Source: Flavobacteriaceae bacterium
GTDB lineage: Bacteria; Bacteroidota; Bacteroidia; Flavobacteriales; Flavobacteriaceae
Assembly (NCBI GenBank): GCA_947377425.1
Contig: CANCFZ010000015.1
Location: forward strand, 1 to 20,628
Direction: 5' to 3'
Length of the DNA stretch: 20,628 bases
Shown piece after piece: positions 1-7,509 of this stretch (the stretch's first letter is position 1; every line of letters starts with the position of its first letter). The translations under genes were made by a program, and so were the position numbers. The notes under the pieces are model-generated. The model worked only from the letters and a program-made list of their open reading frames with translations. It was not told the origin of the DNA and did no database searches.

Positions 1-500
1 TCTATTTTTGGTTGTTCTTTTTTAGCGAGTTCCTCCTCATTCAATCGAATCATGATTTTCTTTCCTTCTTGCTGTTTATAATCCATGTCAGCAATATCAT
101 AAGCACGTGACCTAGCGGTTTGAGCTGCATAAAAATCAATTACTTGAGCTATTCGAGTAGCAATTCGTTTCGATAATTGGTCTAACTGTGGTTTGCTGGA
201 ATGCAACAATACATCGTTGGTAATGAAAACACTTGGTGTCAATTGCAAACTATCAACAATATCAATATTAGAAATTGTAGCGATAGGTTGTGCTTCTTTT
301 ACATAAGGATTCCAATCGACGTCAAAAAAACGAAGGTAAATGTGTTTTACTTCTAATTTCTTTAAAATCGAATCGTCTTCTGAATTAAAGTAACCTCCAG
401 TTTTCCAATAACAAAACGACCGAATCACCTGGTGTTTTGGCTCTTTTTTACAGGAAGCAATCATCAGAAGCAGTAACAGAATAGGTGCCATTTTTTTCAT
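1..500 (-). CDS. Hypothetical lipoprotein, partial (3' end outside window)
   Basis: The minus-strand frame is open from an ATG at 498-500 to the window edge, giving the first 166 residues. The start MKKMAPILLLLLMIASC is a lipoprotein signal peptide with lipobox I-A-S-C and lipidated Cys17 (an in-frame Met4 is a less likely start). The mature part has no motif I can name. It contains an aromatic segment YLRFFDVDW near residue 56 and a Lys/Glu-rich stretch near the end of the visible part. It is divergent from prmA, with a candidate -7 element at 555-562. I do not recognise the family; it resembles conserved Bacteroidota lipoproteins of unknown function. The frame is convincing because of the signal peptide and the absence of stops over 500 bases. 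Confidence 0.8.
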   Translation of the reverse strand, partial: MKKMAPILLLLLMIASCKKEPKHQVIRSFCYWKTGGYFNSEDDSILKKLEVKHIYLRFFDVDWNPYVKEAQPIATISNIDIVDSLQLTPSVFITNDVLLHSSKPQLDQLSKRIATRIAQVIDFYAAQTARSRAYDIADMDYKQQEGKKIMIRLNEEELAKKEQPKI

Positions 501-554
501 TAAAATAATGTTTTTTATCAATAACGAAAATAACATTAATCTCTTATGTTTTAA

Positions 555-562
555 CAAAAATA
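555..562 (-). promoter_or_regulatory. Candidate -7 element for the lipoprotein gene
   Basis: Read on the minus strand this is TATTTTTG, a full match to the Bacteroidota -7 consensus TAnnTTTG. It would start transcription near 548, leaving a leader of about 48 bases. No matching -33 TTTG is visible. Confidence 0.4.
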
Positions 563-590
563 TTTTCAGCAATCATTACTATTTGATTCT

Positions 591-598
591 TACCTTTG
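591..598 (+). promoter_or_regulatory. Candidate -7 element for prmA
   Basis: TACCTTTG fits TAnnTTTG and lies 16 bases before the prmA ATG, so the leader would be only about 10 bases. No convincing -33 element is visible. Confidence 0.5.
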
Positions 599-614
599 CA
601 AAAAAACATACTAC

Positions 615-1448
615 ATGTCAAATATATATTTAGGATATCATTTTACGATAGAACCAAAAGAATTAGGTTCGGAAATACTTATTGCTGAGTTGGGCGAAAA
701 ACCATTTGAAAGCTTTATTGAAACCGATTTAGGAATTGTGGCTTACATTCAAAAAGATTTATGGAGCGAAGATGTTCTAGAAGACATCTACATTTTAACT
801 TCTCCAGAGTTTACTATTTCCTATAAAATTGAAGAAATAGACCAAGTCAACTGGAATGAGGAATGGGAAAAGAATTTTGAACCTATTGATGTAGACGGAA
901 AATGCCATGTTCGTGCGCCTTTTCATCCCAAAACTGATGCGGAATTTGATATTATAATCGAACCTAAAATGAGTTTTGGAACTGGACATCATGAAACGAC
1001 TCACATGATGATTCAACATTTATTAGAGATAGATGTTGCTGGAATGAAAACTCTTGACATGGGTTGTGGCACCGCTATTTTAGCTATTTTAGCAGAAATG
1101 AAAGGTGCTCAACCTATAGATGCCATTGATATTGATAACTGGTGCTATTTGAATTCTATTGAAAATGCAGAACGCAACAATTGCCATGAAATAACAGTTT
1201 ATGAAGGTGATGCAGCTTTGTTGAAAGACAAACACTATGATTTGATTATCGCTAATATCAACAGAAACATTTTGTTGAATGACATGCAAGCTTATGTTGA
1301 TTGTTTGAACAAAGGCGGCATCTTATTATTAAGTGGTTTTTACAATGAAGACATTCCTTTTATTGATGGGTGTTGCACTGAAAAAGGATTAACTTATGTT
1401 AAAAAGTTTGAAAGAAACAATTGGGTTTCATTGAAATATGTAAATTAG
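615..1448 (+). CDS. prmA: Ribosomal protein L11 methyltransferase PrmA
   Basis: This enzyme uses S-adenosylmethionine to methylate ribosomal protein L11 in the cytoplasm. The 277 residues match the usual PrmA length slightly on the short side. The N-terminal ~95 residues are the substrate-recognition part, followed by the PrmA signature FGTGHHETTH (121-130). SAM-binding motif I DMGCGTAILAI is at 148-157, the acidic pair DID at 172-174, and the motif IV-like ANINRNIL at 213-220 replaces the NPP(Y/F) of other methyltransferases, as is normal in PrmA. The ATG at 615 lies just after a TAnnTTTG element, which fixes the start. clpS follows after 27 bases and is probably co-transcribed. Confidence 0.93.
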   Translation: MSNIYLGYHFTIEPKELGSEILIAELGEKPFESFIETDLGIVAYIQKDLWSEDVLEDIYILTSPEFTISYKIEEIDQVNWNEEWEKNFEPIDVDGKCHVRAPFHPKTDAEFDIIIEPKMSFGTGHHETTHMMIQHLLEIDVAGMKTLDMGCGTAILAILAEMKGAQPIDAIDIDNWCYLNSIENAERNNCHEITVYEGDAALLKDKHYDLIIANINRNILLNDMQAYVDCLNKGGILLLSGFYNEDIPFIDGCCTEKGLTYVKKFERNNWVSLKYVN

Positions 1449-1475
1449 CAGTACCAATTTTATTTACACTATATT

Positions 1476-1751
1476 ATGAGTACTATTGAAAAAGTTCAAG
1501 AAGAGGTTTTAGTAGAAGAACAAGCTGTAATCAATAATGAAATAGTTCTTTACAATGACGATGTCAATACTTTTGATCACGTTATTGACACTTTGATTAA
1601 AGTTTGCAAACACACCGCAGAGCAAGCAGAACAATGTGCAATTTTAGTTCATTACAAAGGATTATGCACTGTAAAAACAGGCTCTTATGATGAATTAGAA
1701 CCACAATGTTCATCATTATTAGAAGCGGGATTAAGTGCTGAAATTATATAA
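1476..1751 (+). CDS. clpS: ATP-dependent Clp protease adaptor ClpS
   Basis: ClpS binds the N-domain of ClpA/ClpC-type unfoldases and delivers N-degron substrates to ClpP. The protein has 91 residues, typical for the family, with a disordered Glu/Val-rich N-terminal tail (1-22) and the ClpS core after it. The substrate-pocket signature is visible as N27-D28-D29 followed by TFDHVIDTL, and His59 in LVHYKG corresponds to the pocket histidine of E. coli ClpS. The C-terminal part is less conserved. It lies 27 bases after prmA and before a long palindromic terminator. The pairing of prmA and clpS is consistent with a small protein-homeostasis operon. Confidence 0.92.
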   Translation: MSTIEKVQEEVLVEEQAVINNEIVLYNDDVNTFDHVIDTLIKVCKHTAEQAEQCAILVHYKGLCTVKTGSYDELEPQCSSLLEAGLSAEII

Positions 1752-1778
1752 AAAAATAGCTATATCCTTAAAAACTTA

Positions 1779-1839
1779 AACCGCAGAATTGCAAATTTCA
1801 TACACAGATTGTGTAATTATAATTTGCAAATCTGCGGTT
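1779..1839. terminator. Long nested palindrome, probable bidirectional terminator
   Basis: Left arm 1779-1797 and right arm 1821-1839 pair at 18 of 19 positions, starting AACCGCAGA and ending TCTGCGGTT. The 23-base loop holds a second perfect hairpin, TACACA-GAT-TGTGTA (1801-1815). T-rich stretches follow on both strands. It lies between the convergent clpS and M28 peptidase genes, so it can stop transcription from both sides. It also looks like a mobile intergenic palindromic repeat (see findings). Confidence 0.7.
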
Positions 1840-1871
1840 ACTTTTTATTAAAAAACTAAAAGTATTACTTA

Positions 1872-2909
1872 TTACTTTCCGTCTTTATCTACAACAATTC
1901 GAGTATCACGATTGGCTAATTCCCATGCAATAGTGAATCCTAATTGAGCTCTTTTAGTCAAAGCATCAAATTCAATTTTATCAACTTCATCACTAGCTTT
2001 ATGATAATCTGCATGAACTCCATTGAATAAAAACACTACTGGAATTCCGAATTTAGCAAAATTATAATGATCCGAACGATAGTAAAAACGATTAGGGTCT
2101 TTTCTATCATTGAATTTATAATCAATAGTCATGTGTGTGTATCTAGTATTTGCCGCTTCACAAATGTTGTATAAATCAGTCGACAAATAATCAGAACCAA
2201 TTAGATAGATATAATTATTGGTATCCTTGTGTGCTTCATCACGACGTCCAATCATGTCAATATTAACATCGGCAACCGTATTTGCAATAGGAAACAATGG
2301 ATGTTCAGAATAATATCCAGAACCATACAAGCCGTGTTCTTCGCCTGTCATGTGCATAATAAGAATAGACCGTTTTGGTCCGTGTCCTTCTTTCTTAGCT
2401 TTTTCAAATGCTTGAGCAATTTCAAGTAACGCTACTGTTCCAGAACCATCATCATCGGCACCATTATAAACTTCACCTTTTTTTATTCCAACATGATCGT
2501 AGTGAGCCGAAACAACTACTATCTCGTTAGGTTTTTCAGAACCTTCAATAAATGCCCATATATTTTCAGAATCAGGTAAATTCTCATTGTCCTGTTTGTT
2601 CATATATTCAGCAGGTACTTTTTGATAATAACTATCAGCTCCTTTTGGAAAAGAAATACCATTCATTTTATATTGTTCAATTAAATACCTTCCAGCTTTT
2701 TTCTGACCAGAACTACCGGTATCTCTACCTTCCATTTCATCTGAAGCAACAATAGTAAGATGGGTTTTCAATTCATCTGACGTAATAGAATTTACATAGC
2801 TTTGAACATCAAGCGGTGCAGCAACTTTTGTAGCAACAGCACTCTGACTTCCTGAACAAGAAGCAAGTAAAACCAAAACTAAACTTAGAGATAAAATTAT
2901 TTTTTTCAT
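1872..2909 (-). CDS. M28-family zinc aminopeptidase, lipoprotein
   Basis: This is a metallopeptidase of family M28, expected to remove N-terminal amino acids outside the cytoplasmic membrane. The start is a lipoprotein signal with lipobox L-A-S-C and Cys18. The co-catalytic zinc site is complete: His136 in SAHYDH, bridging Asp152 in NGADDDGSG, catalytic base Glu190 and ligand Glu191 in TGEEHG, Asp218 in NIDMIG, and His303 in HADYHKASDE. At 345 residues it is normal for a single-domain M28 enzyme without PA insertion. Its ATG follows the stop of the DUF3667 gene by 2 bases, so the two are one operon. Substrate preference cannot be read from the sequence. Confidence 0.92.
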   Translation of the reverse strand: MKKIILSLSLVLVLLASCSGSQSAVATKVAAPLDVQSYVNSITSDELKTHLTIVASDEMEGRDTGSSGQKKAGRYLIEQYKMNGISFPKGADSYYQKVPAEYMNKQDNENLPDSENIWAFIEGSEKPNEIVVVSAHYDHVGIKKGEVYNGADDDGSGTVALLEIAQAFEKAKKEGHGPKRSILIMHMTGEEHGLYGSGYYSEHPLFPIANTVADVNIDMIGRRDEAHKDTNNYIYLIGSDYLSTDLYNICEAANTRYTHMTIDYKFNDRKDPNRFYYRSDHYNFAKFGIPVVFLFNGVHADYHKASDEVDKIEFDALTKRAQLGFTIAWELANRDTRIVVDKDGK

Positions 2910-2911
2910 AT

Positions 2912-4006
2912 TTAGTGAATATTAATGAATGTATAAATTGCAAATAGTGTTAATATAATAGCTATAAAAATCATATTGATAAAAAACATGGTTATTCCTT
3001 TGAAAATCGATACTACTCTAGAATCTCCATAAAAACGATGGTGCGCCGGAAAGAAATAATAAAGCATATAAAGTATAGCAACCGAAGTAAAAATATAGTC
3101 AATAATTCTGAATAACATATAATCACTTAAAAAACCTAATAGATAGCTTTCTAATCGAATTATTAGTATTCCTAACAATAAAAACGAAAAATAATGTAAG
3201 GTAAATATTCCGTGATCAAAATAATACCAACGCTTTTTATTTTGGAAAACCCATAATACAAAGGCAAACAAAGGCATATAAATAAATAATGACTTTGGCA
3301 AATTATGTATAAATGATTCTATAAATTTTTCTTTAAGTTCTTTAGCGGGATATTTATCTTGAACCAATTGCATTTTTCTATTCATCCAATAAGGAAAAGC
3401 TCCCATTCTTTCAGATGGTTTACAATGCTGCTGAATTGAATCCAACTCATGAACCGATTTATAATGCTTTCCATAAAGAGTAAATTCATTATTATCTTCA
3501 AGTGTTTTTTCCTTAGATTCTACAATCATTTTCTGAATAGAATCGGAATCTTTTTTAGAGAGCATTCCCTTTTTCTCTAAATCAATTATCTTTTGTTGTT
3601 CTTTAAAAACAGTATCTTTTTCTGCAACTTTTTTAGTAACAAGACTTGTTTTATTAGCTGTAACTTTTACATCTGATGCGTCTTCATTATCTGGAATAAC
3701 ACTTAATAGAAAGAATGTTACAAAACTTACAAAAATATACAATCTAACTGGCGCTAAATAACTCATTCGTTTTCCCGAAAGATATTCTCTAGTTAAAGAT
3801 GCAGGTCTAAAAATTAAATTCTTAATAGTTTTCCAAAAAGCATTTTCATAATGCGTCAAATCTTCAAAGAAATGCACAAACAAGTGAAAGAATGTTTTTC
3901 TAGTATCCGAGTTTTCTTGACCGCAATTTGGACAAAAGCGATTATCTACAACATAATTGCAGTTCAAACAAGTTTTATCTTTACGTAAAGGATTTTTGTG
4001 AGCCAT
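2912..4006 (-). CDS. DUF3667 family membrane protein with N-terminal zinc ribbon
   Basis: Function unknown. The N-terminus has a zinc ribbon of two CxxC pairs (Cys13, Cys16, Cys25, Cys28), then the DUF3667 core with conserved Phe/His-rich helix (FFHLFVHFFEDLTHYE), the phrase FRPASLTREYLSGKR and a first membrane segment near residues 90-105. A charged soluble region follows (about 110-225), then about four hydrophobic segments up to the C-terminus, so five membrane spans in total. It is upstream of and translationally close to the M28 peptidase, which suggests co-expression, not necessarily joint function. The family is widespread in Bacteroidota. Confidence 0.85.
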   Translation of the reverse strand: MAHKNPLRKDKTCLNCNYVVDNRFCPNCGQENSDTRKTFFHLFVHFFEDLTHYENAFWKTIKNLIFRPASLTREYLSGKRMSYLAPVRLYIFVSFVTFFLLSVIPDNEDASDVKVTANKTSLVTKKVAEKDTVFKEQQKIIDLEKKGMLSKKDSDSIQKMIVESKEKTLEDNNEFTLYGKHYKSVHELDSIQQHCKPSERMGAFPYWMNRKMQLVQDKYPAKELKEKFIESFIHNLPKSLFIYMPLFAFVLWVFQNKKRWYYFDHGIFTLHYFSFLLLGILIIRLESYLLGFLSDYMLFRIIDYIFTSVAILYMLYYFFPAHHRFYGDSRVVSIFKGITMFFINMIFIAIILTLFAIYTFINIH

Positions 4007-4054
4007 AAATAACTAATAGTAATTGTTTGTAAATCTATTAAAAAAAATTATTAC

Positions 4055-4062
4055 TACTTTTG
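4055..4062 (+). promoter_or_regulatory. Candidate -7 element for the DUF1801 gene
   Basis: TACTTTTG matches TAnnTTTG 53 bases before the ATG at 4116. The nearest upstream TTTG (4026-4029) is 25 bases away, longer than usual, so the -33 part is doubtful. Confidence 0.4.
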
Positions 4063-4115
4063 TTTACTTACATTAGTTGTCAAATTAAAAAAAAGTTACA
4101 AAACAATTATATTTT

Positions 4116-4571
4116 ATGCAATCAAAAGCAACAACACCAGAGCAATATATAGCAGAGCTTCCAGAAGACAGAAAAGAAGCCATGCAAAAACTTCGTGAAA
4201 TTACTTTAAAAAATCTTCCAAAAGGTTTTGAAGAACAAATGATTTACGGCATGTTGGGTTATGTTGTACCACATTCTATTTATCCAAATGGATATCATTG
4301 TACACCTGAATTGCCTTTATCATTTTTTGCAATGGCATCTCAAAAGAATTCTATAAACATCTATCACATGATGGTTTATTCTGATAAAAATTTGCACGAT
4401 TGGTTTGCAGCTGAATATCCAAAATATTGCATATCAAAACTGGATATGGGAAAAAGTTGCATTCGCTTCAAGAAAATGAATGATATTCCTTATGAATTAA
4501 TTGGTGAATTACTTTCAAAAGTAACTGTTGAAGATTGGATTGAAAGGTATGAAAGCATTTTAAGGAAATAA
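4116..4571 (+). CDS. DUF1801 domain protein (YdhG/YjbR-like fold)
   Basis: A 151-residue soluble protein of the DUF1801 family, whose biochemical role is not established. Characteristic parts are the start YIAELPEDRKEAMQKLR, the phrase EEQMIYGMLGYVVP, and the C-terminal Cys-Ile-Arg-Phe-Lys strand (about residues 115-119). It has no signal peptide and no membrane segment. It appears monocistronic: an AT-rich intergenic gap of 145 bases separates it from sqr, and it reads out of a promoter divergent from the DUF3667 operon. Confidence 0.82.
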   Translation: MQSKATTPEQYIAELPEDRKEAMQKLREITLKNLPKGFEEQMIYGMLGYVVPHSIYPNGYHCTPELPLSFFAMASQKNSINIYHMMVYSDKNLHDWFAAEYPKYCISKLDMGKSCIRFKKMNDIPYELIGELLSKVTVEDWIERYESILRK

Positions 4572-4652
4572 AGTAACTATTCCTATTTTTTATTTATATA
4601 ATTTATCAATAATACTTTTTTTAATTGATAATAATGTAAAATTCGTAGTTGT

Positions 4653-4696
4653 GTAACATTTGTTACCAAAGCTAAATCGATGTAGTGTTAATTTTA
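4653..4696 (+). promoter_or_regulatory. Crp/Fnr-type operator plus class II promoter of sqr
   Basis: The operator is GTAAC-ATTT-GTTAC at 4653-4666, a perfect dyad. After exactly 22 bases comes TAATTTTA at 4689-4696, a TAnnTTTA -7 element. Centre-to-centre distance is 33 bases, so the operator would sit at about -41. The same arrangement recurs at 6701, 8327 and 9928. A second candidate -7, TAAATTTG at 4703-4710, has no such dyad and would give a nearly leaderless mRNA. Confidence 0.75.
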
Positions 4697-4702
4697 CAAT
4701 TC

Positions 4703-4710
4703 TAAATTTG
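4703..4710 (+). promoter_or_regulatory. Second candidate -7 element before sqr
   Basis: TAAATTTG is a full consensus match that ends 6 bases before the sqr ATG at 4717. If used, transcription would start almost at the start codon. It has no visible -33 element and no dyad at the class II distance. Confidence 0.35.
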
Positions 4711-4716
4711 AAAACT

Positions 4717-5976
4717 ATGGCACATTATCAAGTATTAATTATTGGTGGCGGAACAGCCGGAATAATGGTTGCGGCACAAATGATGAAGAAAAATAGCCTG
4801 ATAAAAATAGCTATTATTGAACCGTCAGATAAACATTATTATCAACCAGCATTCACTCTTGTTGGAGCAGGTGCTTTTGACTACAAAAAAACAGTTCGTC
4901 CTACTGCAGATTATATTCCTAAAAATGTTACTTGGATACGCGATTATGCGACTACTTTGAATCCTGAAAAGAATAGTGTATCGACCGAAAAATCAGGAGA
5001 GATGACCTATGATTATTTGGTAGTAAATCCGGGTCTAGTAAACAATCTTGATGGTATTGAAGGATTGCGCGAAGGATTAGAAAGCGGAGTAGTTTGTAGT
5101 AATTATGTTGATCCCAACAAAACATGGGAATTACTTCAAAAATTTAATGGTGGAAATGCAATTTTTACGCAACCCACAACGCCTATAAAATGTGGTGGAG
5201 CACCTCAAAAAACAGCTTATTTATCAGCACATTATTTTAAGAAAAGAGGTATTTCTAATAAAACCAATGTGGTTTTTGCAACCCCAGGTTCAGTAATTTT
5301 TGGGGTAAAAATTATAGCAGATGAGTTAATGCGCGTTATTGGTCGCTACAACATTCACTTAAAAACATTTTATGCACCTATAAAAATTGACAGTAAAAAT
5401 AAAATTGTCTATTTTAAAGAAGTTGGCGAAAGTGAAAATAAATGTATTATTAACGAAAATAATATATTAAAAGAAAAACATACAGGAAATGAAATCATGG
5501 AAATTCCATTCGATTTTTTGCATTTAGCTCCACCACAACAAGCACCTGATTTTGTTAGAAATTCATCTTTAGTGAATGCAGCAGGTTGGATGGATGTTAA
5601 CCACAATAGCATGCAAAGCAATTCCTATGAAAATGTATTCGGACTTGGGGATGTTGCTGGATTGCCGACTGCCAAAACTGGTGCTGCCATTAGAAAACAA
5701 GTACCTGTAGTTGTAGATAATATTTTAAAATTAATTGCCAATAAACCTGCCGATAATAATTCCTATGAAGGATATTCTTCATGTCCGTTGGTAACAGGTT
5801 ATGGCGAAATGGTTTTGGCAGAATTCAATTATAAAAATGAATTTACGCCCGACCCAAAACTGAAACAAATGTTAGTCTTTAATAGCAATAAACCCCATTG
5901 GAGACTTTGGTTTTTAAAAAAATATATGTTACCCTATTTGTACTGGAATAAAATGATGAAAGGCGAAAACGTATAA
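4717..5976 (+). CDS. sqr: Sulfide:quinone oxidoreductase, type II (SQOR-like)
   Basis: A flavoprotein that oxidises sulfide to sulfane sulfur, passing electrons to the quinone pool at the membrane. The 419 residues begin with the FAD-binding GGGTAG motif (10-15). Redox cysteines are Cys159 in KCGGAPQK and Cys356 in YSSCPLVTGYG, matching the two catalytic cysteines of human SQOR by context. A second FAD motif GLGDVAGLPTAKTGAA is at 309-324. The C-terminus WRLWFLKKYMLPYLYWNKMM is the amphipathic membrane-binding helix typical of SQR. A frame-open extension to 4660 exists, but it runs through the operator and promoter, so the ATG at 4717 is the start. A terminator follows, so the gene is probably monocistronic. 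It is the entry enzyme of the locus. Confidence 0.93.
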   Translation: MAHYQVLIIGGGTAGIMVAAQMMKKNSLIKIAIIEPSDKHYYQPAFTLVGAGAFDYKKTVRPTADYIPKNVTWIRDYATTLNPEKNSVSTEKSGEMTYDYLVVNPGLVNNLDGIEGLREGLESGVVCSNYVDPNKTWELLQKFNGGNAIFTQPTTPIKCGGAPQKTAYLSAHYFKKRGISNKTNVVFATPGSVIFGVKIIADELMRVIGRYNIHLKTFYAPIKIDSKNKIVYFKEVGESENKCIINENNILKEKHTGNEIMEIPFDFLHLAPPQQAPDFVRNSSLVNAAGWMDVNHNSMQSNSYENVFGLGDVAGLPTAKTGAAIRKQVPVVVDNILKLIANKPADNNSYEGYSSCPLVTGYGEMVLAEFNYKNEFTPDPKLKQMLVFNSNKPHWRLWFLKKYMLPYLYWNKMMKGENV

Positions 5977-5993
5977 ATTTAACCCATTTTTTG

Positions 5994-6027
5994 AAAAAAG
6001 GCAAAGCATTGTAGTTTTGTCTTTTTT
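5994..6027 (+). terminator. Probable terminator after sqr
   Basis: AAAAAAGGCAAA (5994-6005) pairs with TTTGTCTTTTTT (6016-6027) over 12 positions with one G-U pair, around a 10-base loop. The stem is A/T-rich but has a U tail built in. It overlaps a candidate -7 element for the regulator gene. Confidence 0.5.
6012..6019 (+). promoter_or_regulatory. Candidate -7 element for the crp/fnr gene
   Basis: TAGTTTTG matches TAnnTTTG and lies 49 bases before the ATG at 6069. It falls inside the terminator hairpin above, so one of the two assignments may be wrong. No GTAAC-N4-GTTAC dyad lies at the class II distance. Confidence 0.3.
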
Positions 6028-6068
6028 GTTTGAAAAAAAAGTCGAAATTTACCATTCAATAAAGAATT

Positions 6069-6704
6069 ATGAAAGAGTTACTCAAACAAACCTATGGCTA
6101 TATTTTTGAAGAAAAATTAATTGATGAAATTGTTCAAGTTTCATTGCTCCGCGATTTTAATGAAGGCGATGTACTAATAGACTTTGGCGATTATATTAAA
6201 AAAATGCCACTATTAATTGATGGTGCTATTAAAATTTTGAGAGAAGATTTTGACGAAGGCGAATTGCTGTTGTATTTTATAGAAAAAGGTGATACGTGTG
6301 CGATGTCAATGGCTTGTTGTATGGGTGATACTAAAAGTGAAATTAGAGCTGTAGCTGAAACCAAAGGACAAGTGGTTATGATACCAGTTTCTAATATGGA
6401 AGAATGGTTAGGGAAATATAAATCGTGGCGAAATTATGTTTTTAATAGTTACAATAATAGATTAAAAGAAATGCTATCGGCTATTGATAACTTGGCTTTC
6501 ATGAATATGGATGAACGTTTGTTGAATTACCTTTTAGATAAATCTAAAATCAATAACTCAAGAGAAATTCATAATACTCATCAAGAAATTGCTTACGATT
6601 TACATACTTCAAGGGTTGTTGTTTCTCGTTTATTAAAAGCATTAGAAAACGAAGGACGTATTAAATTGCATCGTGCCTCGATAGAATTATTAGCTCGAAA
6701 GTAA
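6069..6704 (+). CDS. Crp/Fnr family transcriptional regulator with Cys cluster in effector pocket
   Basis: A 211-residue activator/repressor of the Crp/Fnr family: cyclic-nucleotide-binding-like beta roll (about 15-110), long dimerisation helix (110-140) and winged helix-turn-helix (about 145-208). In the segment that binds cAMP in CRP it has GDTCAMSMACCMGD, with Cys77, Cys83 and Cys84; the residues of CRP that hold cAMP (E72, R82) are replaced by Met and Lys. The recognition helix is SRVVVSRLLKALE (181-193): Val183 stands at the place of the CRP glutamate that reads GTGA, as in NtcA (R-V-T-V-T-R-L-L). NtcA binds GTA-N8-TAC, which matches the GTAAC-N4-GTTAC dyads around it. It is therefore the likely regulator of this locus. 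Sensing of persulfide or redox state by the cysteines is inference; a haem or Fe-S ligand role is an alternative. Confidence 0.92.
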   Translation: MKELLKQTYGYIFEEKLIDEIVQVSLLRDFNEGDVLIDFGDYIKKMPLLIDGAIKILREDFDEGELLLYFIEKGDTCAMSMACCMGDTKSEIRAVAETKGQVVMIPVSNMEEWLGKYKSWRNYVFNSYNNRLKEMLSAIDNLAFMNMDERLLNYLLDKSKINNSREIHNTHQEIAYDLHTSRVVVSRLLKALENEGRIKLHRASIELLARK

Positions 6705-6744
6705 CATTTGTAACAGAACAAACTAAATAAAAGGGTCATTTTTG
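6701..6744 (+). promoter_or_regulatory. Crp/Fnr-type operator plus class II promoter of DUF2490-TSUP operon
   Basis: The operator GTAAC-ATTT-GTAAC at 6701-6714 differs from the perfect dyad by one base and overlaps the stop codon of the regulator gene. After 22 bases comes CATTTTTG (6737-6744), one mismatch from TAnnTTTG. Transcription would start near 6749-6752, shortly before the TTG start at 6763. Confidence 0.65.
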
Positions 6745-6762
6745 TTTTTAAATATTATTATT

Positions 6763-7509
6763 TTGAAAGTACGGTTAATCTTAGTTTTGCTTTTTGTTTC
6801 TTCTTCTATAATAGCACAAGAAAAGACACATTATGATTTTTGGAATCGAATTACCATTTCACAACCAATTACCAAAAGTTTTAAAGCTGAAATAGAATTC
6901 CAAAATCGATGGCAAAATGATTATTATTCCAGAAATACATTTTGGTTTGAATACCAATTGATGAATAGCATTCGATTGTGGGGTTATTATCAATTGAATC
7001 CTAAAATTAGTGTTTTTATTTCGCCATTTGCCTATTTTGAAAACAGTCCTATAATCAAAAACGATGGCAACGAAAATAAAGTTAAGAGTTATGAAAATCG
7101 ATATACTATTGGGTTGGAGTGGAAACAAAATTTGTTTCAAAAAACATTTTTAATTTATAAAAACAGTATTGAATATAGAGATTTTAAAAATACATCACCC
7201 GATTATTTTCGATTTCGGGAGAAACTTGGATTAAAACAGGAATTAAATTCTAAATGGTCTTTGTTTGCTTATGACGAACTTTTTATTAATGCAATAAATT
7301 CTAACGGAAATCATTTTTTTGATCAAAACAGAATAGGTTTTTCTGTAAATTTGAATGCGAATAAAAACTTGAAATTTGAATTGGGTTACTTATTTAATGT
7401 TAGATCACAAAAGAACAGTTCAATCAATTTGCAAGAAAACAATTTAATTTTAAATACGTATTTTACCATACCAAATAAAAGAATAAAATCAAATGGAAAT
7501 CACTCATAG
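6763..7509 (+). CDS. DUF2490 outer-membrane beta-barrel protein
   Basis: A 248-residue exported protein of the DUF2490 family, predicted to form an outer-membrane beta barrel of unknown cargo. From a TTG codon at 6763 the translation MKVRLILVLLFVSSSIIAQ is a clean signal peptide with cleavage before Gln-Glu-Lys; the open frame reaches a TTG at 6742, but that codon lies inside the -7 element. The mature part alternates aromatic and polar residues in strands (for example FWNRITISQPI, RLWGYYQLNPK, FKFELGY-like segments) and ends with a strand-like NLILNTYFTIPNKR. Its last 17 bases overlap the TSUP gene, so the two are translationally coupled. The context suggests a role in passage of a sulfur compound across the outer membrane, which is inference only. 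Confidence 0.82.
   Translation: MKVRLILVLLFVSSSIIAQEKTHYDFWNRITISQPITKSFKAEIEFQNRWQNDYYSRNTFWFEYQLMNSIRLWGYYQLNPKISVFISPFAYFENSPIIKNDGNENKVKSYENRYTIGLEWKQNLFQKTFLIYKNSIEYRDFKNTSPDYFRFREKLGLKQELNSKWSLFAYDELFINAINSNGNHFFDQNRIGFSVNLNANKNLKFELGYLFNVRSQKNSSINLQENNLILNTYFTIPNKRIKSNGNHS

Noticed and set aside
4603..4631. Hairpin TTATCAAT / ATTGATAA after the DUF1801 gene as a terminator
   Set aside because: All A/T stem, 13-base loop and no T tail; such structures are common by chance in DNA this AT-rich.
4660..4716. Upstream extension of the sqr frame (19 more residues)
   Set aside because: It runs through the operator and both candidate -7 elements, and the extra residues are not conserved-looking; MAHYQVLIIGGG is the natural start of the FAD fold.
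5793..5805. GTAAC-AGGT-TAT in the sqr coding region as a fifth operator
   Set aside because: The second half-site is missing and it lies inside a conserved coding stretch (PLVTGYG).
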